A stretch of 64,000 nucleotides of DNA from Planctomyces sp. SH-PL14 (GTDB lineage Bacteria > Planctomycetota > Planctomycetia > Planctomycetales > Planctomycetaceae), in NCBI RefSeq assembly GCF_001610835.1, contig NZ_CP011270.1, positions 1,550,001 to 1,614,000 on the forward strand, in the 5' to 3' direction. This document shows, one piece after another, positions 26,939-35,535 of the stretch. The position numbers and the translations under genes were made by a program. Within the stretch, counting starts at the first letter, position 1, and every line of letters begins with the position of its first letter. Below the pieces are notes generated by a model. That model had not been told where the DNA came from, did no database searches, and saw only the letters and a program-made list of their open reading frames with translations.

Positions 26939-27982
26939 TTGACCGCTCCCTACGACGCCCTGCTCTTCATCTCCTTCGGCGGCCCGGAAGGACCGGACGA
27001 TGTCATTCCCTTCCTGGAAAACGTCCTCCGGGGACGGAACGTCCCCCGGGAACGGCTCCTGGAAGTGGCGGAGCACTACAACCACTTCGGCGGCGTCAGC
27101 CCCATCAACGCCCAGGTCCGGGACCTGATCGCGGCGGTTCAGGCGGACTTCGCGGCCCACGATCTCGCCCTCCCGATCTACTGGGGCAACCGAAACTGGA
27201 AGCCCTACCTCCCAGACACCTTGGCCCAGATGAAAGCCGACGGCGTCCGCCGCACGCTGGGCTTCGTCGTCTCGGCCTACAGCTCCTACTCGAGCTGCCG
27301 CCAGTATCGCGAGAACATCGAGGCCGCGCAGCGACAGGTTGGCGAAGATGCCCCGAACGTCGACAAAATCCGCGTCTTCTACAACCACCCGGACTTCATC
27401 GCCGCCAACAGCGAACAGGTCCGCACGGCGATCCAGTCCCTGCCGGCCGCACTCCAGACCCGCCCCTTCGTAGCCTTCACGGCCCACAGTATTCCCAGCT
27501 CGATGGCCGCCGGCTGCGACTACGAGAAGCAGCTTGGCGAAACGGCGCGGCTCGTCGCCGAATCGCTCGGACTCGTCCCGGACCAGTGGCGGGTCGTTTA
27601 CCAGAGCCGCAGCGGCCGGCCCGAAGATCCCTGGCTGGATCCGGACATCTGCGACTTCATCCGGACACTCAACCCAGAGACAGACCCGGCGCTCGTCATC
27701 GCTCCGATCGGCTTTCTGTCGGATCACATGGAGGTGCTCTTCGACCTCGACGAACAGGCGGCGGAGGTCTCCGCCGAGCACGGAATCACCATGGCCCGGG
27801 CCGCGACGGTTGGGATCCACCCGCGATTCGTGGGGATGATCCGCCAGCTCGTTCAGGAGCGCCTCAACCCGGAAGCCCCCCGCGAGGCGATCGGCCTCTA
27901 CGGCCCCAATTGGGACGTGTGCGCGGCCAATTGCTGCCCCGCCCCCGTTTATCCGGGACGTCCCTCCCGCCCCGCAACCTAG
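26939..27982 (+). CDS. hemH: Ferrochelatase (protoporphyrin or coproporphyrin type)
   Basis: A 347-residue protein starting at TTG 26939 with AGAGG upstream. Chelatase landmarks: LLFISFGGPEGPDDVIPFLE, AYSSYSSCRQY, the metal-site FTAHSIP (His about 183) and IGFLSDHMEVLFDLDEQA (Glu about 264). The enzyme inserts Fe2+ into the porphyrin in the last or penultimate haem step, which fits the abundant cytochrome-type proteins in this window. The C-terminus has CAANCC, Cys residues like those that bind a [2Fe-2S] cluster in some actinobacterial-type ferrochelatases. An SDR gene follows 55 bp downstream. Confidence 0.93.
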   Translation: MTAPYDALLFISFGGPEGPDDVIPFLENVLRGRNVPRERLLEVAEHYNHFGGVSPINAQVRDLIAAVQADFAAHDLALPIYWGNRNWKPYLPDTLAQMKADGVRRTLGFVVSAYSSYSSCRQYRENIEAAQRQVGEDAPNVDKIRVFYNHPDFIAANSEQVRTAIQSLPAALQTRPFVAFTAHSIPSSMAAGCDYEKQLGETARLVAESLGLVPDQWRVVYQSRSGRPEDPWLDPDICDFIRTLNPETDPALVIAPIGFLSDHMEVLFDLDEQAAEVSAEHGITMARAATVGIHPRFVGMIRQLVQERLNPEAPREAIGLYGPNWDVCAANCCPAPVYPGRPSRPAT

Positions 27983-28037
27983 CCGCCGGCGCGGACGCGC
28001 TTGTCCGCTGGCCGGTCCCCCTTTCCACTCCAGTCTC

Positions 28038-28826
28038 ATGACCATCGCGGACGCATTTCGACTCGACGGACGACGACTCTTCATCACCGGCGGCAGCCGC
28101 GGGCTGGGCCGCGAGATGGCTCTCGCGATTGCCGAGGCCGGGGCGGACGTCGTCATGGTCGGCCGGGACGCGGCGAGCCTCGAGGCGACCGCGGGCGAGA
28201 TCCGGGGGCTCGGGAGGACGTGCGAAGTTCTTGTCGGTGACGTCGGTATTCCGGAGGAGTGCGAGCGAGTCTGCCGCGACGCCCTCGACCGCCACGGGCC
28301 GTTCGACATTCTGATCAACAACGTCGGCGGGCGGCGGATCAATGTCCCGCTGCAGGAGCAGACCCTCGACGAGTGGCGGCAGATCCTCGATCTCAACCTG
28401 ACCAGCACGTTCCTGTGCATGAAGCACATCGGCGGGGCGATGCTCGGTCGCGAGACCGGCAGCGGCGGACGGATCATCAACATCGCGTCGATCGCGGGAC
28501 AGGTGATCTTCCGCGGGATGGGAGGCCGGAGCTACGAGACCGCCAAGGCGGCGGTGATCCAGCTCACGAAGGCGGCAGCGGCCGACTGGGCGACGCACGG
28601 CGTGACAGTGAACGCGATTTGCCCGGGGGGCTTCATGACGGAGCCCAACCAGCGGTGGCAGCGGCTGGACCCGCAGTTCACGGAGCGGGCGGTCGCCCAG
28701 ATCCCGCAGGGAGTCTTCGGCCAGCCGGAAGACCTGGGACCGCTGGCGGTCTACCTCGCGAGCGACGCCGCCCGCTACGTGACCGGAACTGCGATCGTCA
28801 TCGACGGCGGATACACCGCCTGGTAG
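28038..28826 (+). CDS. Short-chain dehydrogenase/reductase
   Basis: A 262-residue classical SDR from ATG 28038. The NAD(P) motif is TGGSRGLG (17-24), followed by NNVGG (94-98) and the catalytic Ser151 (IASIAG), Tyr166 and Lys170 (YETAK). The C-terminal PGGFMTEPNQ and YVTGTAIVIDGGYTAW are typical of 3-oxoacyl-ACP-reductase and gluconate-5-dehydrogenase-like members. The substrate is not predictable. It lies 55 bp after hemH and its stop is only 18 bp from the facing MFS stop, one of the tight convergent junctions without a repeat. Confidence 0.93.
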   Translation: MTIADAFRLDGRRLFITGGSRGLGREMALAIAEAGADVVMVGRDAASLEATAGEIRGLGRTCEVLVGDVGIPEECERVCRDALDRHGPFDILINNVGGRRINVPLQEQTLDEWRQILDLNLTSTFLCMKHIGGAMLGRETGSGGRIINIASIAGQVIFRGMGGRSYETAKAAVIQLTKAAAADWATHGVTVNAICPGGFMTEPNQRWQRLDPQFTERAVAQIPQGVFGQPEDLGPLAVYLASDAARYVTGTAIVIDGGYTAW

Positions 28827-28844
28827 CGCGGCGGTCGATCCCGC

Positions 28845-30197
28845 TCAAATCTCGACGATCGGTTCGGCCTGCTCGACCGTGGCCTGGGCCGCGGCCGCAA
28901 AGGACTCTTCGAGGGTAACCTCCCGCGATGCATCGGCAATCCGCAGTCGACCGGCAATCCACATGCTGGCCAGCGTCACGACCGCCCCGATCGCTCCCAC
29001 GACCGGAAAATGCAGGAACCGCCCGTCCGCTCCCTTGGCGAGGATCAGTCCCGCCACGGAGGTCCCCAGGCCCGACGCCATATGCTGCACGGCGGAATTC
29101 GCACCCAGAAACCCTCCGCGCCGGTGAGGCTGAACGCTCGAGGTGATCATCGCCATCGCCGGGACCATTCGCCCCGCGTTGCTGACCATCAGGGCCGCCA
29201 TGACCAGCACCGCAAGCGCCGTCGAGACCGGCGGAAGGTTCGTGACGGCGATCATCACCAGCGCCGTGACGGGCGCCAGCATCCGATAGACGCGGAGCTT
29301 GCCCAGGCGGTCGGCGATCCGCCCCGCGATCGGAGCGGCGAAGAGAGTCAGCGCTCCTCCGACGATGTAAAGCAGCGCCAGATGGCTCTCCGGCAGGCGG
29401 ACATTCGCGACGAGGTACGGACTCATGAACGGGAGCACGGCAAAGCTCCCGAACTGCATGGCGACCGTCAGGGCGAAGGCCCGCAGGTGATTCGGTTCAA
29501 CGAGAGTGCCTCGCAGCCGCGCCAAAGCGGATTCGGTCTGGACCTTTCCGACATGGGCGTCGAGCGCCGGCATGGTCCGCCGGGCCATCAAAAGCGTTGG
29601 AACACCCAGAGCGGCGAGGACGAAGAACGGCGTGTGCCATCCAAACTTCTGCCCCAGCGTGAGGCCGATCGGCACGCCGAAGATCGAGGCGATCGCGAAG
29701 GCGGACATCAGCGCTCCGGTCGCCGCCCCCCGTCGATGTTCGGGGAAAACATCGCCGATGATCGTCATGGCCATGCCCCCCAGGACCCCGCCGAACGCCC
29801 CCGTCAGGAACCGCGCGGCGAGCAGCGCTCCGTAGTTGGGCGCGAGCCCGCAGGCGAGCGTTCCGACGAGGAACCCGGCGTACAGACTGAGGAACGCGCT
29901 CCGCCGCGGCCAACGATCGATGACCATGGTGGCCAGAAGGCCCGCCAGCCCCGCTGCGTAGGTGTAGGATGAGACGACCATCGAGAACCGCGCAGGAGTC
30001 AGCCCCATGTCCCGCTCCAGTTGGGGAGCAAGCGGCATGATGACCATGAAGTCCACAATGTTCGTGAACTGCACCGACGCCAGGATCAGCAGGATCAGCG
30101 ATTCGTGAACGGGAGGCGCGGCGGGCGTGAGGGACGGCTGCGGACTGGAGGGAAAGTCATTATTCCCGGCGGAGGGGGCGGGCTCCGGGTCAATCAT
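28845..30197 (-). CDS. Major facilitator superfamily transporter
   Basis: A 450-residue protein with about 12 hydrophobic helices; the cytoplasmic loop 2-3 motif reads DRWPRRSAFLSLYAG and helix 4 RFLTGAFGGVLGGMAMTIIG. The second half opens with HLRAFALTVAMQFGSFAVLP and contains GRIADRLGKLRVYRML. This pattern fits DHA1-type drug or small-molecule exporters. The N-terminal 33 residues are Pro-rich and probably cytoplasmic. No regulator or partner gene is adjacent. Confidence 0.9.
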   Translation of the reverse strand: MIDPEPAPSAGNNDFPSSPQPSLTPAAPPVHESLILLILASVQFTNIVDFMVIMPLAPQLERDMGLTPARFSMVVSSYTYAAGLAGLLATMVIDRWPRRSAFLSLYAGFLVGTLACGLAPNYGALLAARFLTGAFGGVLGGMAMTIIGDVFPEHRRGAATGALMSAFAIASIFGVPIGLTLGQKFGWHTPFFVLAALGVPTLLMARRTMPALDAHVGKVQTESALARLRGTLVEPNHLRAFALTVAMQFGSFAVLPFMSPYLVANVRLPESHLALLYIVGGALTLFAAPIAGRIADRLGKLRVYRMLAPVTALVMIAVTNLPPVSTALAVLVMAALMVSNAGRMVPAMAMITSSVQPHRRGGFLGANSAVQHMASGLGTSVAGLILAKGADGRFLHFPVVGAIGAVVTLASMWIAGRLRIADASREVTLEESFAAAAQATVEQAEPIVEI

Positions 30198-30336
30198 TTC
30201 GGCTCACGTGGGCGCGGTGTGGGGCGGGGCCAGCATTGTAGGCACCCTGCCGCGCGGTGGAGAGGTTGTCCGATGAACTTTGGAGAAAGACGGCCGCTGG
30301 AGCGAACACGCTCCGCCCCTGTGTTCACCCGGACCG

Positions 30337-30657
30337 CGTTCTTGCCGGCACGGATTTCATAGCTCAAACCCAACGTGCTACGGCAGCTGGGGTCAAGGGG
30401 GCAACCCCTTGCCGCCGGAGGCACTTCCACGAGGAACTGTGGTAAACAACGGATGCCCCCTTTGTGGAACCAGCTATGAGGACTCCCACGATCCACACCG
30501 CTGGCTTTGCAAGCCCCGCGGGTCGGTGAGGGGGCATACGACACGATGTCCGCGTTTAAACATGCCCTCCTTCAGACGTCTCTCGACGGGCCAGGCCTCT
30601 GGCGGGCAAAGGGGCCTTGCCCCTCTGCACTCCCCACCAGGGTGCCCCTGGACCCGG
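30337..30657 (-). repeat. Dispersed hairpin repeat, copy 9 (reverse)
   Basis: A 321-bp copy between the 5' end of the MFS gene and the 3' end of the DUF3472 gene, stopping 12 bp before the latter's stop codon. Hairpin G has the short AAGGGG-TTG-CCCCTT form. The 139 bp between the MFS start and this copy show no clear promoter. Confidence 0.95.
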
Positions 30658-30669
30658 TTCTGCGCCCCG

Positions 30670-31911
30670 TTACGGGAGCGCGATCGTCGGTGCCGTCCCG
30701 CTGGTCGGACGGTCGAATGGCGTTCCGTACTCAGTGTAGCCGTCCACGAACCCTCCATGAGAGAGAAAGAACTTGCCGTTCTCAACACCCATGAACCGAT
30801 CGAGGCGATCCTTTTTTCCCGTGGCGTCGTGGCTGAACGTGGCCCGCGTCAGTTCCGTCCACGTTCCATCCGCCGTCCGGATCCACTGCGGGCCGAAGAG
30901 CGCTTTCCGGCGCAGATGTCCCGTGCTCCCCGAGAAGTTCTCGCTGAAGCTGTGCAGGCCCCGCAGGTAACTGCCGTCGCGCGGCGCCTGCATGCTGGAG
31001 ATCAGCATCCACGCCTTCTGGTTGGGGTGAAAGTAGTACCCGCTGTAGATCGTCTTCTCCCCGTCAACAGGCTTGGCCGTCAGCAGGAACCGCTGCGGCT
31101 CTCCGGTCCGCCAGAGGTACTTGAGATGGCTGTGCCCGCCAGTCCCTTCGTTGCCGAAGTCGGACGTGTGGACCCCTTCCCCCTTGCCGACCAGCGACAC
31201 CCGGTTGTCCTCGGCCACTTCGTCCCGCTTGTCCGCCGTGGCGCCGTTACCGGCGTCCCACACGCTGAAAATGATCCGGCGCTCCGTCTCGGAATTGACC
31301 TGCATGCCGAAGTAGCCGCGATGGAATCCGCAGGCCATGTAGAACGTCGTCACGGGATCGTCGACCGCCGTCACTTCGTTGTAGAACCACTCGACCTTCG
31401 CATCTTTCGGAGTCGGGTAGGCCAGATGGACGGAGGCAGCGTTCCGCCGGGGCTTCAGGTTGAAGTGGGCCGTCGTCGCCGGCTCCCCTTCCAGGATCAG
31501 CGCCTGGATCCGGTCCACGCCGGTCCGGGGATTTTCAACGGAACGCAGCACGATCGGAACGTATCCCGTCTTCGCGATCGTGAACTCGCCGAACGCGATC
31601 TCCCGCTGCGTGCCGTTCCCCGCGTCGACGTGTGCCTTGCGCGTCTCGTCCCCGATCTGCAGGGACAGATCGACCGGGACATCCCCTGTGAGCTTGACCT
31701 CGAGCCCGGCTTTGACGGTCCCCGTGGTCTTGAAGTCGCCGAACCAGGCAATCTCCTGCTGGGGATCGCCCCAGCCATTGATCCCTTCGCGCCCCATACG
31801 TCCCGACTCGGGATCGGGAGCGAAGTAGGCCGTTCGCCCGGGAATCCGAACCTCGTCCGCCAACAGCACCGCCGGCATCAGCGCCAGCAGGAATCCGACT
31901 CGATACAGCAC
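30670..31911 (-). CDS. DUF3472 protein with N-terminal DUF5077-like domain, exported
   Basis: I place the start at GTG 31911, preceded by GGAGGGACGGAAGC and followed directly by a signal peptide (LYRVGFLLALMPAVLLAD); the frame is open to an ATG at 31956. Of the 413 residues, about 25-140 resemble DUF5077 (carbohydrate-binding-like), and the rest carry the DUF3472 signature SVHLAYPTPKDAKVEWFYNE, ACGFHRGYFGMQVNS and YFHPNQKAWMLIS. These domains co-occur in secreted proteins of Bacteroidetes and Planctomycetes that probably act on or bind polysaccharides. A beta-helix protein gene lies directly upstream. Confidence 0.8.
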   Translation of the reverse strand: MLYRVGFLLALMPAVLLADEVRIPGRTAYFAPDPESGRMGREGINGWGDPQQEIAWFGDFKTTGTVKAGLEVKLTGDVPVDLSLQIGDETRKAHVDAGNGTQREIAFGEFTIAKTGYVPIVLRSVENPRTGVDRIQALILEGEPATTAHFNLKPRRNAASVHLAYPTPKDAKVEWFYNEVTAVDDPVTTFYMACGFHRGYFGMQVNSETERRIIFSVWDAGNGATADKRDEVAEDNRVSLVGKGEGVHTSDFGNEGTGGHSHLKYLWRTGEPQRFLLTAKPVDGEKTIYSGYYFHPNQKAWMLISSMQAPRDGSYLRGLHSFSENFSGSTGHLRRKALFGPQWIRTADGTWTELTRATFSHDATGKKDRLDRFMGVENGKFFLSHGGFVDGYTEYGTPFDRPTSGTAPTIALP

Positions 31912-32059
31912 GCTTCCGTCCCTCCCCGACCAATTCGCGAGCGCGATAAGATCCAAGTTGGACGTCTACGATACAGGAATTTCCGGCAGGATAATAGACA
32001 CCGGCCGTTCTGGTTCGTCCGAGGCGGACAAGAGGCCGGGGCCGACTTCGTCGCAACGG

Positions 32060-33328
32060 TCACGGGGTGGAGGCCGACGGGCTGTTCGCGGATTGAACCG
32101 CGGGAGGCGATCCAGCGGGATCGAAGCTGTTTGGCGCCCCACCTTCCGCAGTCGAGGCGGTGGCGTTCCCGACGAAGACGATTCCTGAGCACTTTCCCGT
32201 TGTCGTCAGCGCGGCGTTCCGGAGACCGCTGAAGACGTTTCCGGTCAGGACCACGTCCGATGTTCCGTCGAGCAGGACGCCGTAGGCCAGGTCGCGGGAG
32301 ATCGGCTGTGCGTGCTCGAGGGGCCGCTTCGTCTCCTTGCCTGTAAAGCTGTTGCAGAAGGTGTTACCCGTCGCCGTGATCCGGCCGCTTGCGGGGCCGA
32401 CCTTCAGCGAGAACTGGTTCACGAGCACGAACGTGTTGGCCGAGACCGTGCAGCCCCATGCGTCGCGAAGGTCGATTCCCCCCTCCAGGTGGTGAGCGAT
32501 GACGTTCGCGCTGAGCGTGATGCCGTAGCAGTCCCGGTCGAGGATCAGGGCCGTCCCGTTGCACTCTTCGATCATGTTCCCGGAGACGACCGAGCCGTAG
32601 GTGTTCTCGATGATGACGCCGTTGCCGAGGTGGTCGTCGACGTTGTTGCCGTTCATGCAGAGGTTGAAGCTGTCGACGCAGCGGAGCGCGTCCTGGTTCT
32701 CCTCGAAGTGGTTGCCGCTGACGACGATGTCGTGGCAGTTGACGATGTTGACGCCCGCCTTGCGGCAGTAGGTGATGATGGAATCGCAGATTCGCGGGTC
32801 TTCGAAGCAGTCGATGAGGCTCACGCCGTGGCCGCCGTGGTGGTCGATCGACATGCCGCTCAAGTAGACCTCCTGGACCCCTTCGCACAGTAGCCCGTCG
32901 CCCCCCTTGGGCTGGGTCGACTTCGCGTCGACGGCGGCCGGATCGCCGCAGATCCGGAAGTCGGCGAGCTGCACGCGCCAGAGCTTGGCCTTCTTGTCGG
33001 TCTCCCAGGTCGCCGGGCGGACGATCAGGGCGGGTTCTCCCTCCGTGTTGGCGTTGACGATCTTGGTCGCCGCGCCTGCCCCTTTGATCCGGGTCTCGCT
33101 GCGGGAGAGGACGAGGGGCTTCGTGATGCGGTATTCGCCGGGTGGAATTCGAACGATCCCGCCGGCGGCGGGGACCGCGTCGAGGGCGGCCTGGAGCGAG
33201 GGGTAGTCTGCGGCGGCGATCTGGACTGGCCCGGCCGGGTTGGCCGGAGTCGGCTGGGATGGGGCCTGAGCGATCCACATGGAGGCGGCGACGGTGATCG
33301 CGAGGAGGAGAAAGAACGGGTGACGCAT
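32060..33328 (-). CDS. Secreted right-handed parallel beta-helix protein
   Basis: A 422-residue protein with a signal peptide (PFFLLLAITVAASMWIAQA), then the entry strand YPSLQAALDAVPAAGGIVRI and PPGEYRITKPLVLS common to pectate-lyase-like folds. Repeating rungs follow (VYLSGMSIDHHGGHGVSLID, IVNCHDIVVSGNHFEENQD, IENTYGSVVSGNMIEECNG), each with the N-x-I/F turn of such helices. It probably binds or cleaves a polysaccharide; catalytic residues cannot be assigned by eye. The last 40 residues are Pro/Ser-rich. Confidence 0.87.
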   Translation of the reverse strand: MRHPFFLLLAITVAASMWIAQAPSQPTPANPAGPVQIAAADYPSLQAALDAVPAAGGIVRIPPGEYRITKPLVLSRSETRIKGAGAATKIVNANTEGEPALIVRPATWETDKKAKLWRVQLADFRICGDPAAVDAKSTQPKGGDGLLCEGVQEVYLSGMSIDHHGGHGVSLIDCFEDPRICDSIITYCRKAGVNIVNCHDIVVSGNHFEENQDALRCVDSFNLCMNGNNVDDHLGNGVIIENTYGSVVSGNMIEECNGTALILDRDCYGITLSANVIAHHLEGGIDLRDAWGCTVSANTFVLVNQFSLKVGPASGRITATGNTFCNSFTGKETKRPLEHAQPISRDLAYGVLLDGTSDVVLTGNVFSGLRNAALTTTGKCSGIVFVGNATASTAEGGAPNSFDPAGSPPAVQSANSPSASTP

Positions 33329-33451
33329 GAGAAGTCGATCCTGTCGATGAGGTCGCGGAGCCTGGAGCGGCGGAGGGTCCGCGAGGCATCATCACGGGAC
33401 CATGCCGGAGGAGCAAACCACGGCGGACGGATGATCGATCGTGAAACCCAG

Positions 33452-33772
33452 CCGGGGTCCAGGGGCACCCTGGTGGGGAGTGCAGAGGGGCAACGCCCCT
33501 TTGCCCGCCGGAGGCCTGGCCGTCGAGAGATGTCTGAAGGAGAGGGTCTCCAAATGCGGACAACGTGCCGGATGCCCCCTCACCAACCCGCCGGGATTGC
33601 AAAGCCAGCGGTGTACTTTGAGGGAGTCCTCATCGCCGGTACCACAAAGTGGATGTCCGTTGTGTCCCACGGTTCCTCATGGAAGTGCCTCCGGCGGCAA
33701 GGGGTTGCCCCCTTGACCCCGGCTCGCCATGGCACGTTGGGCTTGAGCTATCAAATCGTGCCGGCAAGGACG
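33452..33772 (+). repeat. Dispersed hairpin repeat, copy 10 (forward)
   Basis: A 321-bp copy in the divergent region between the beta-helix gene and arsR2, with copy 8 one of only two in such a place. It ends 50 bp upstream of the -35 box of arsR2. Hairpin G is AAGGGG-TTG-CCCCTT. The 123 bp on its left contain the beta-helix promoter; nothing specific is seen. Confidence 0.95.
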
Positions 33773-33822
33773 TCGCCCGAGGCAGCCCCCCCCAACTCTC
33801 TCACGAGTTTCCCGGATTGCCG

Positions 33823-33850
33823 TTGACATATTCCTTTAACGGCATATTCT
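33823..33850 (+). promoter_or_regulatory. Sigma-70-type promoter of arsR2 with a CATATTC direct repeat
   Basis: TTGACA (33823-33828) and TATTCT (33845-33850) are separated by 16 nt. The expected start of transcription falls at or next to the ATG at 33857 and no ribosome site is present, so a leaderless mRNA is predicted. CATATTC occurs twice (33827-33833 and 33843-33849, period 16), overlapping both boxes like a repressor site. Confidence 0.65.
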
Positions 33851-33856
33851 ACAGCC

Positions 33857-34204
33857 ATGGCTCGTGCAGCAACGACAGCAGACGTTTTCAACGCCATCGC
33901 CGAACCCCGGCGGCGGCAGTTGATCGGTCTGCTGGCGGAGGGAGAAGAGGCGCCGGTGGGAGACCTCGTGGCCCGTATGGGATTGCCCCAGCCGACGGTC
34001 TCCAAACATCTTGGCGTGCTGCGAAAAGTCGGCCTTGTCTCGGTCAGCCAGCGAGGCGCGCAGCGCCTCTATCGACTGAATCCCGGGGAGCTGAAAGCCG
34101 TGCATGACTGGGTCAAGTCGTTTGAACGGTTCTGGGCTCATCAGATCGACCGGATCAAGGAGCGGGCGGAACGCCGCGCCGCCGAGATCCGCGAAAACAA
34201 CTGA
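33857..34204 (+). CDS. ArsR-family transcriptional repressor (second pair)
   Basis: A 115-residue winged-helix protein: VFNAIAEPRRRQLIGLLAEG, then GLPQPTVSKHLGVLRKVGLVS and RLYRLNPGELKAVHDWV, followed by a helical tail WAHQIDRIKERAERRA. Like the first ArsR it lacks metal-ligand cysteines and is paired with an SRPBCC gene. It begins a five-gene plus-strand cluster (ArsR, SRPBCC, DinB, DUF899, small membrane protein) and has its own promoter with a repeated CATATTC site, suggesting autorepression of the first genes. Confidence 0.92.
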   Translation: MARAATTADVFNAIAEPRRRQLIGLLAEGEEAPVGDLVARMGLPQPTVSKHLGVLRKVGLVSVSQRGAQRLYRLNPGELKAVHDWVKSFERFWAHQIDRIKERAERRAAEIRENN

Positions 34205-34424
34205 TGACGCCGGTTCTCTGATCTGTTTGAAAGTCGCTTGCCCGCGTTGACGTCGGTCGACGTGAAGAGCGAACGCCACATCCCGATGCGCCCCTGTTTC
34301 GCGGGGCGTTTGACGAAGTCCCCGCACGGCCGCCCGATCCACGGGACAAGGCCGAGTCAATTCCATGGACGCGCGTCGGGGCGCGCCGTCTTCAAAGGCC
34401 GTTTCCCGCCACTGAGGTGTTCCG

Positions 34425-34880
34425 ATGGTGACCAGTACTGCGTCGGTTGAAACGCTCGAAGTCCTGAAACAGGAGGTAATCGCCGCGCCGCCGGAGATCG
34501 TCTTCGAGTCGATCCTGGAAATGCTCGGCCCCGCGAGCGAGATGCCGGACGGAACCCCGTTTCCCATGAAGATCGAGCCGTGGCCCGGCGGCCGGTGGTA
34601 CCGCGACCTCGGGAACAATGCGGGACACTTCTGGGCCCACGTGCAGGTCATCAAGCCGCCGTTCCTGCTCGAGCTGGCCGGCCCGCTGTTCATGTCGTAC
34701 CCGGCGATCTCGCACGTGCAGTACCGCGTCACGGCCGAGGGGACGCAGTGCACGCTCAAGATCCAGCACAAGGCGATCGGCCTCATCAGCCCCGAGCACC
34801 GGACCGGTGTTCACGAAGGCTGGGAGGGAGAGATGCGACTCATCCGCCGCCTCGTCGACAAGAAGCTCAAGTCCCGGTAG
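34425..34880 (+). CDS. SRPBCC (AHSA1-like) domain protein
   Basis: A 151-residue START/Bet v1-like protein from ATG 34425: VIAAPPEIVFESILEMLGPA, EPWPGGRWYRDLGNNAGHFW, VIKPPFLLELAGPLF and a C-terminal helix GWEGEMRLIRRLVDKKLKS. It is the second ArsR-paired member of this family in the window, but it differs strongly from the first, so the two are not a recent duplication. Its separation from arsR2 (220 bp) leaves room for a separate promoter. Confidence 0.88.
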   Translation: MVTSTASVETLEVLKQEVIAAPPEIVFESILEMLGPASEMPDGTPFPMKIEPWPGGRWYRDLGNNAGHFWAHVQVIKPPFLLELAGPLFMSYPAISHVQYRVTAEGTQCTLKIQHKAIGLISPEHRTGVHEGWEGEMRLIRRLVDKKLKSR

Positions 34881-34961
34881 GGGCATCGCCCTTTCGCAGC
34901 CGCTCGCGCGTTCGCCGCTCATCTGCCGTCTGCAGTTTCCATCCCGTCTTCGGAACGACTT

Positions 34962-35456
34962 ATGAAAGCAATCGACTCCATCCGCTGGGCCCTCCGTTTC
35001 ACGGACGAGGGAATCCGGCATCTTGTGGCGGACATGCGGGATGCTCCGCTGACGCAGCCCACCTCCCGCGGCGGCAACCATCCGCTGTGGGTCATGGGGC
35101 ATCTCGCCTACATCGAAGGGACGCTCTCCCCGACCCTGTTCGGCGAGCCCAATCCGGTCGAGCACTGGGCGGCACTCTTCGCGCCGGGAACGACGCCGTC
35201 GACGGACGCCTCGACCTATCCCCCGTTCGAAGAGATCCAGCAGACGTTTCACAAGCTGCGGGCCGCGACGCTCAAGCGGCTCGACGAGGTGGGCGAAGGA
35301 GGGCTCGATGCGCCGCTGAAGGAGGTGCCACCCGGGTTTGAAGAGGCGATGAGCTCCGTCGGCCAGACGATGCTGCTCATCACACTGCACCAGATGGTTC
35401 ACTACGGACAGATCGCCGACGCCCGCCGCGTGGCCGGCCGCGCTCCCCTGATGTAG
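34962..35456 (+). CDS. DinB-like four-helix metal-binding protein
   Basis: A 164-residue protein from ATG 34962. The metal-site pattern of the DinB/YfiT superfamily is visible: an early histidine in MGHLAYIEG and a late pair in LHQMVHYGQIADARR near the C-terminus. Members include thiol-S-transferases for bacillithiol or mycothiol and stress proteins. The reaction here is unknown. It lies 81 bp after the SRPBCC gene and 79 bp before DUF899, consistent with one operon. Confidence 0.88.
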   Translation: MKAIDSIRWALRFTDEGIRHLVADMRDAPLTQPTSRGGNHPLWVMGHLAYIEGTLSPTLFGEPNPVEHWAALFAPGTTPSTDASTYPPFEEIQQTFHKLRAATLKRLDEVGEGGLDAPLKEVPPGFEEAMSSVGQTMLLITLHQMVHYGQIADARRVAGRAPLM

Positions 35457-35535
35457 TCCGACGCCCGGCGGTCGGCCCCATCGCCGACAACGCCGGAGTT
35501 CTCATTTCCTTTTCCACACCTTGCCCGAGGAAGTC

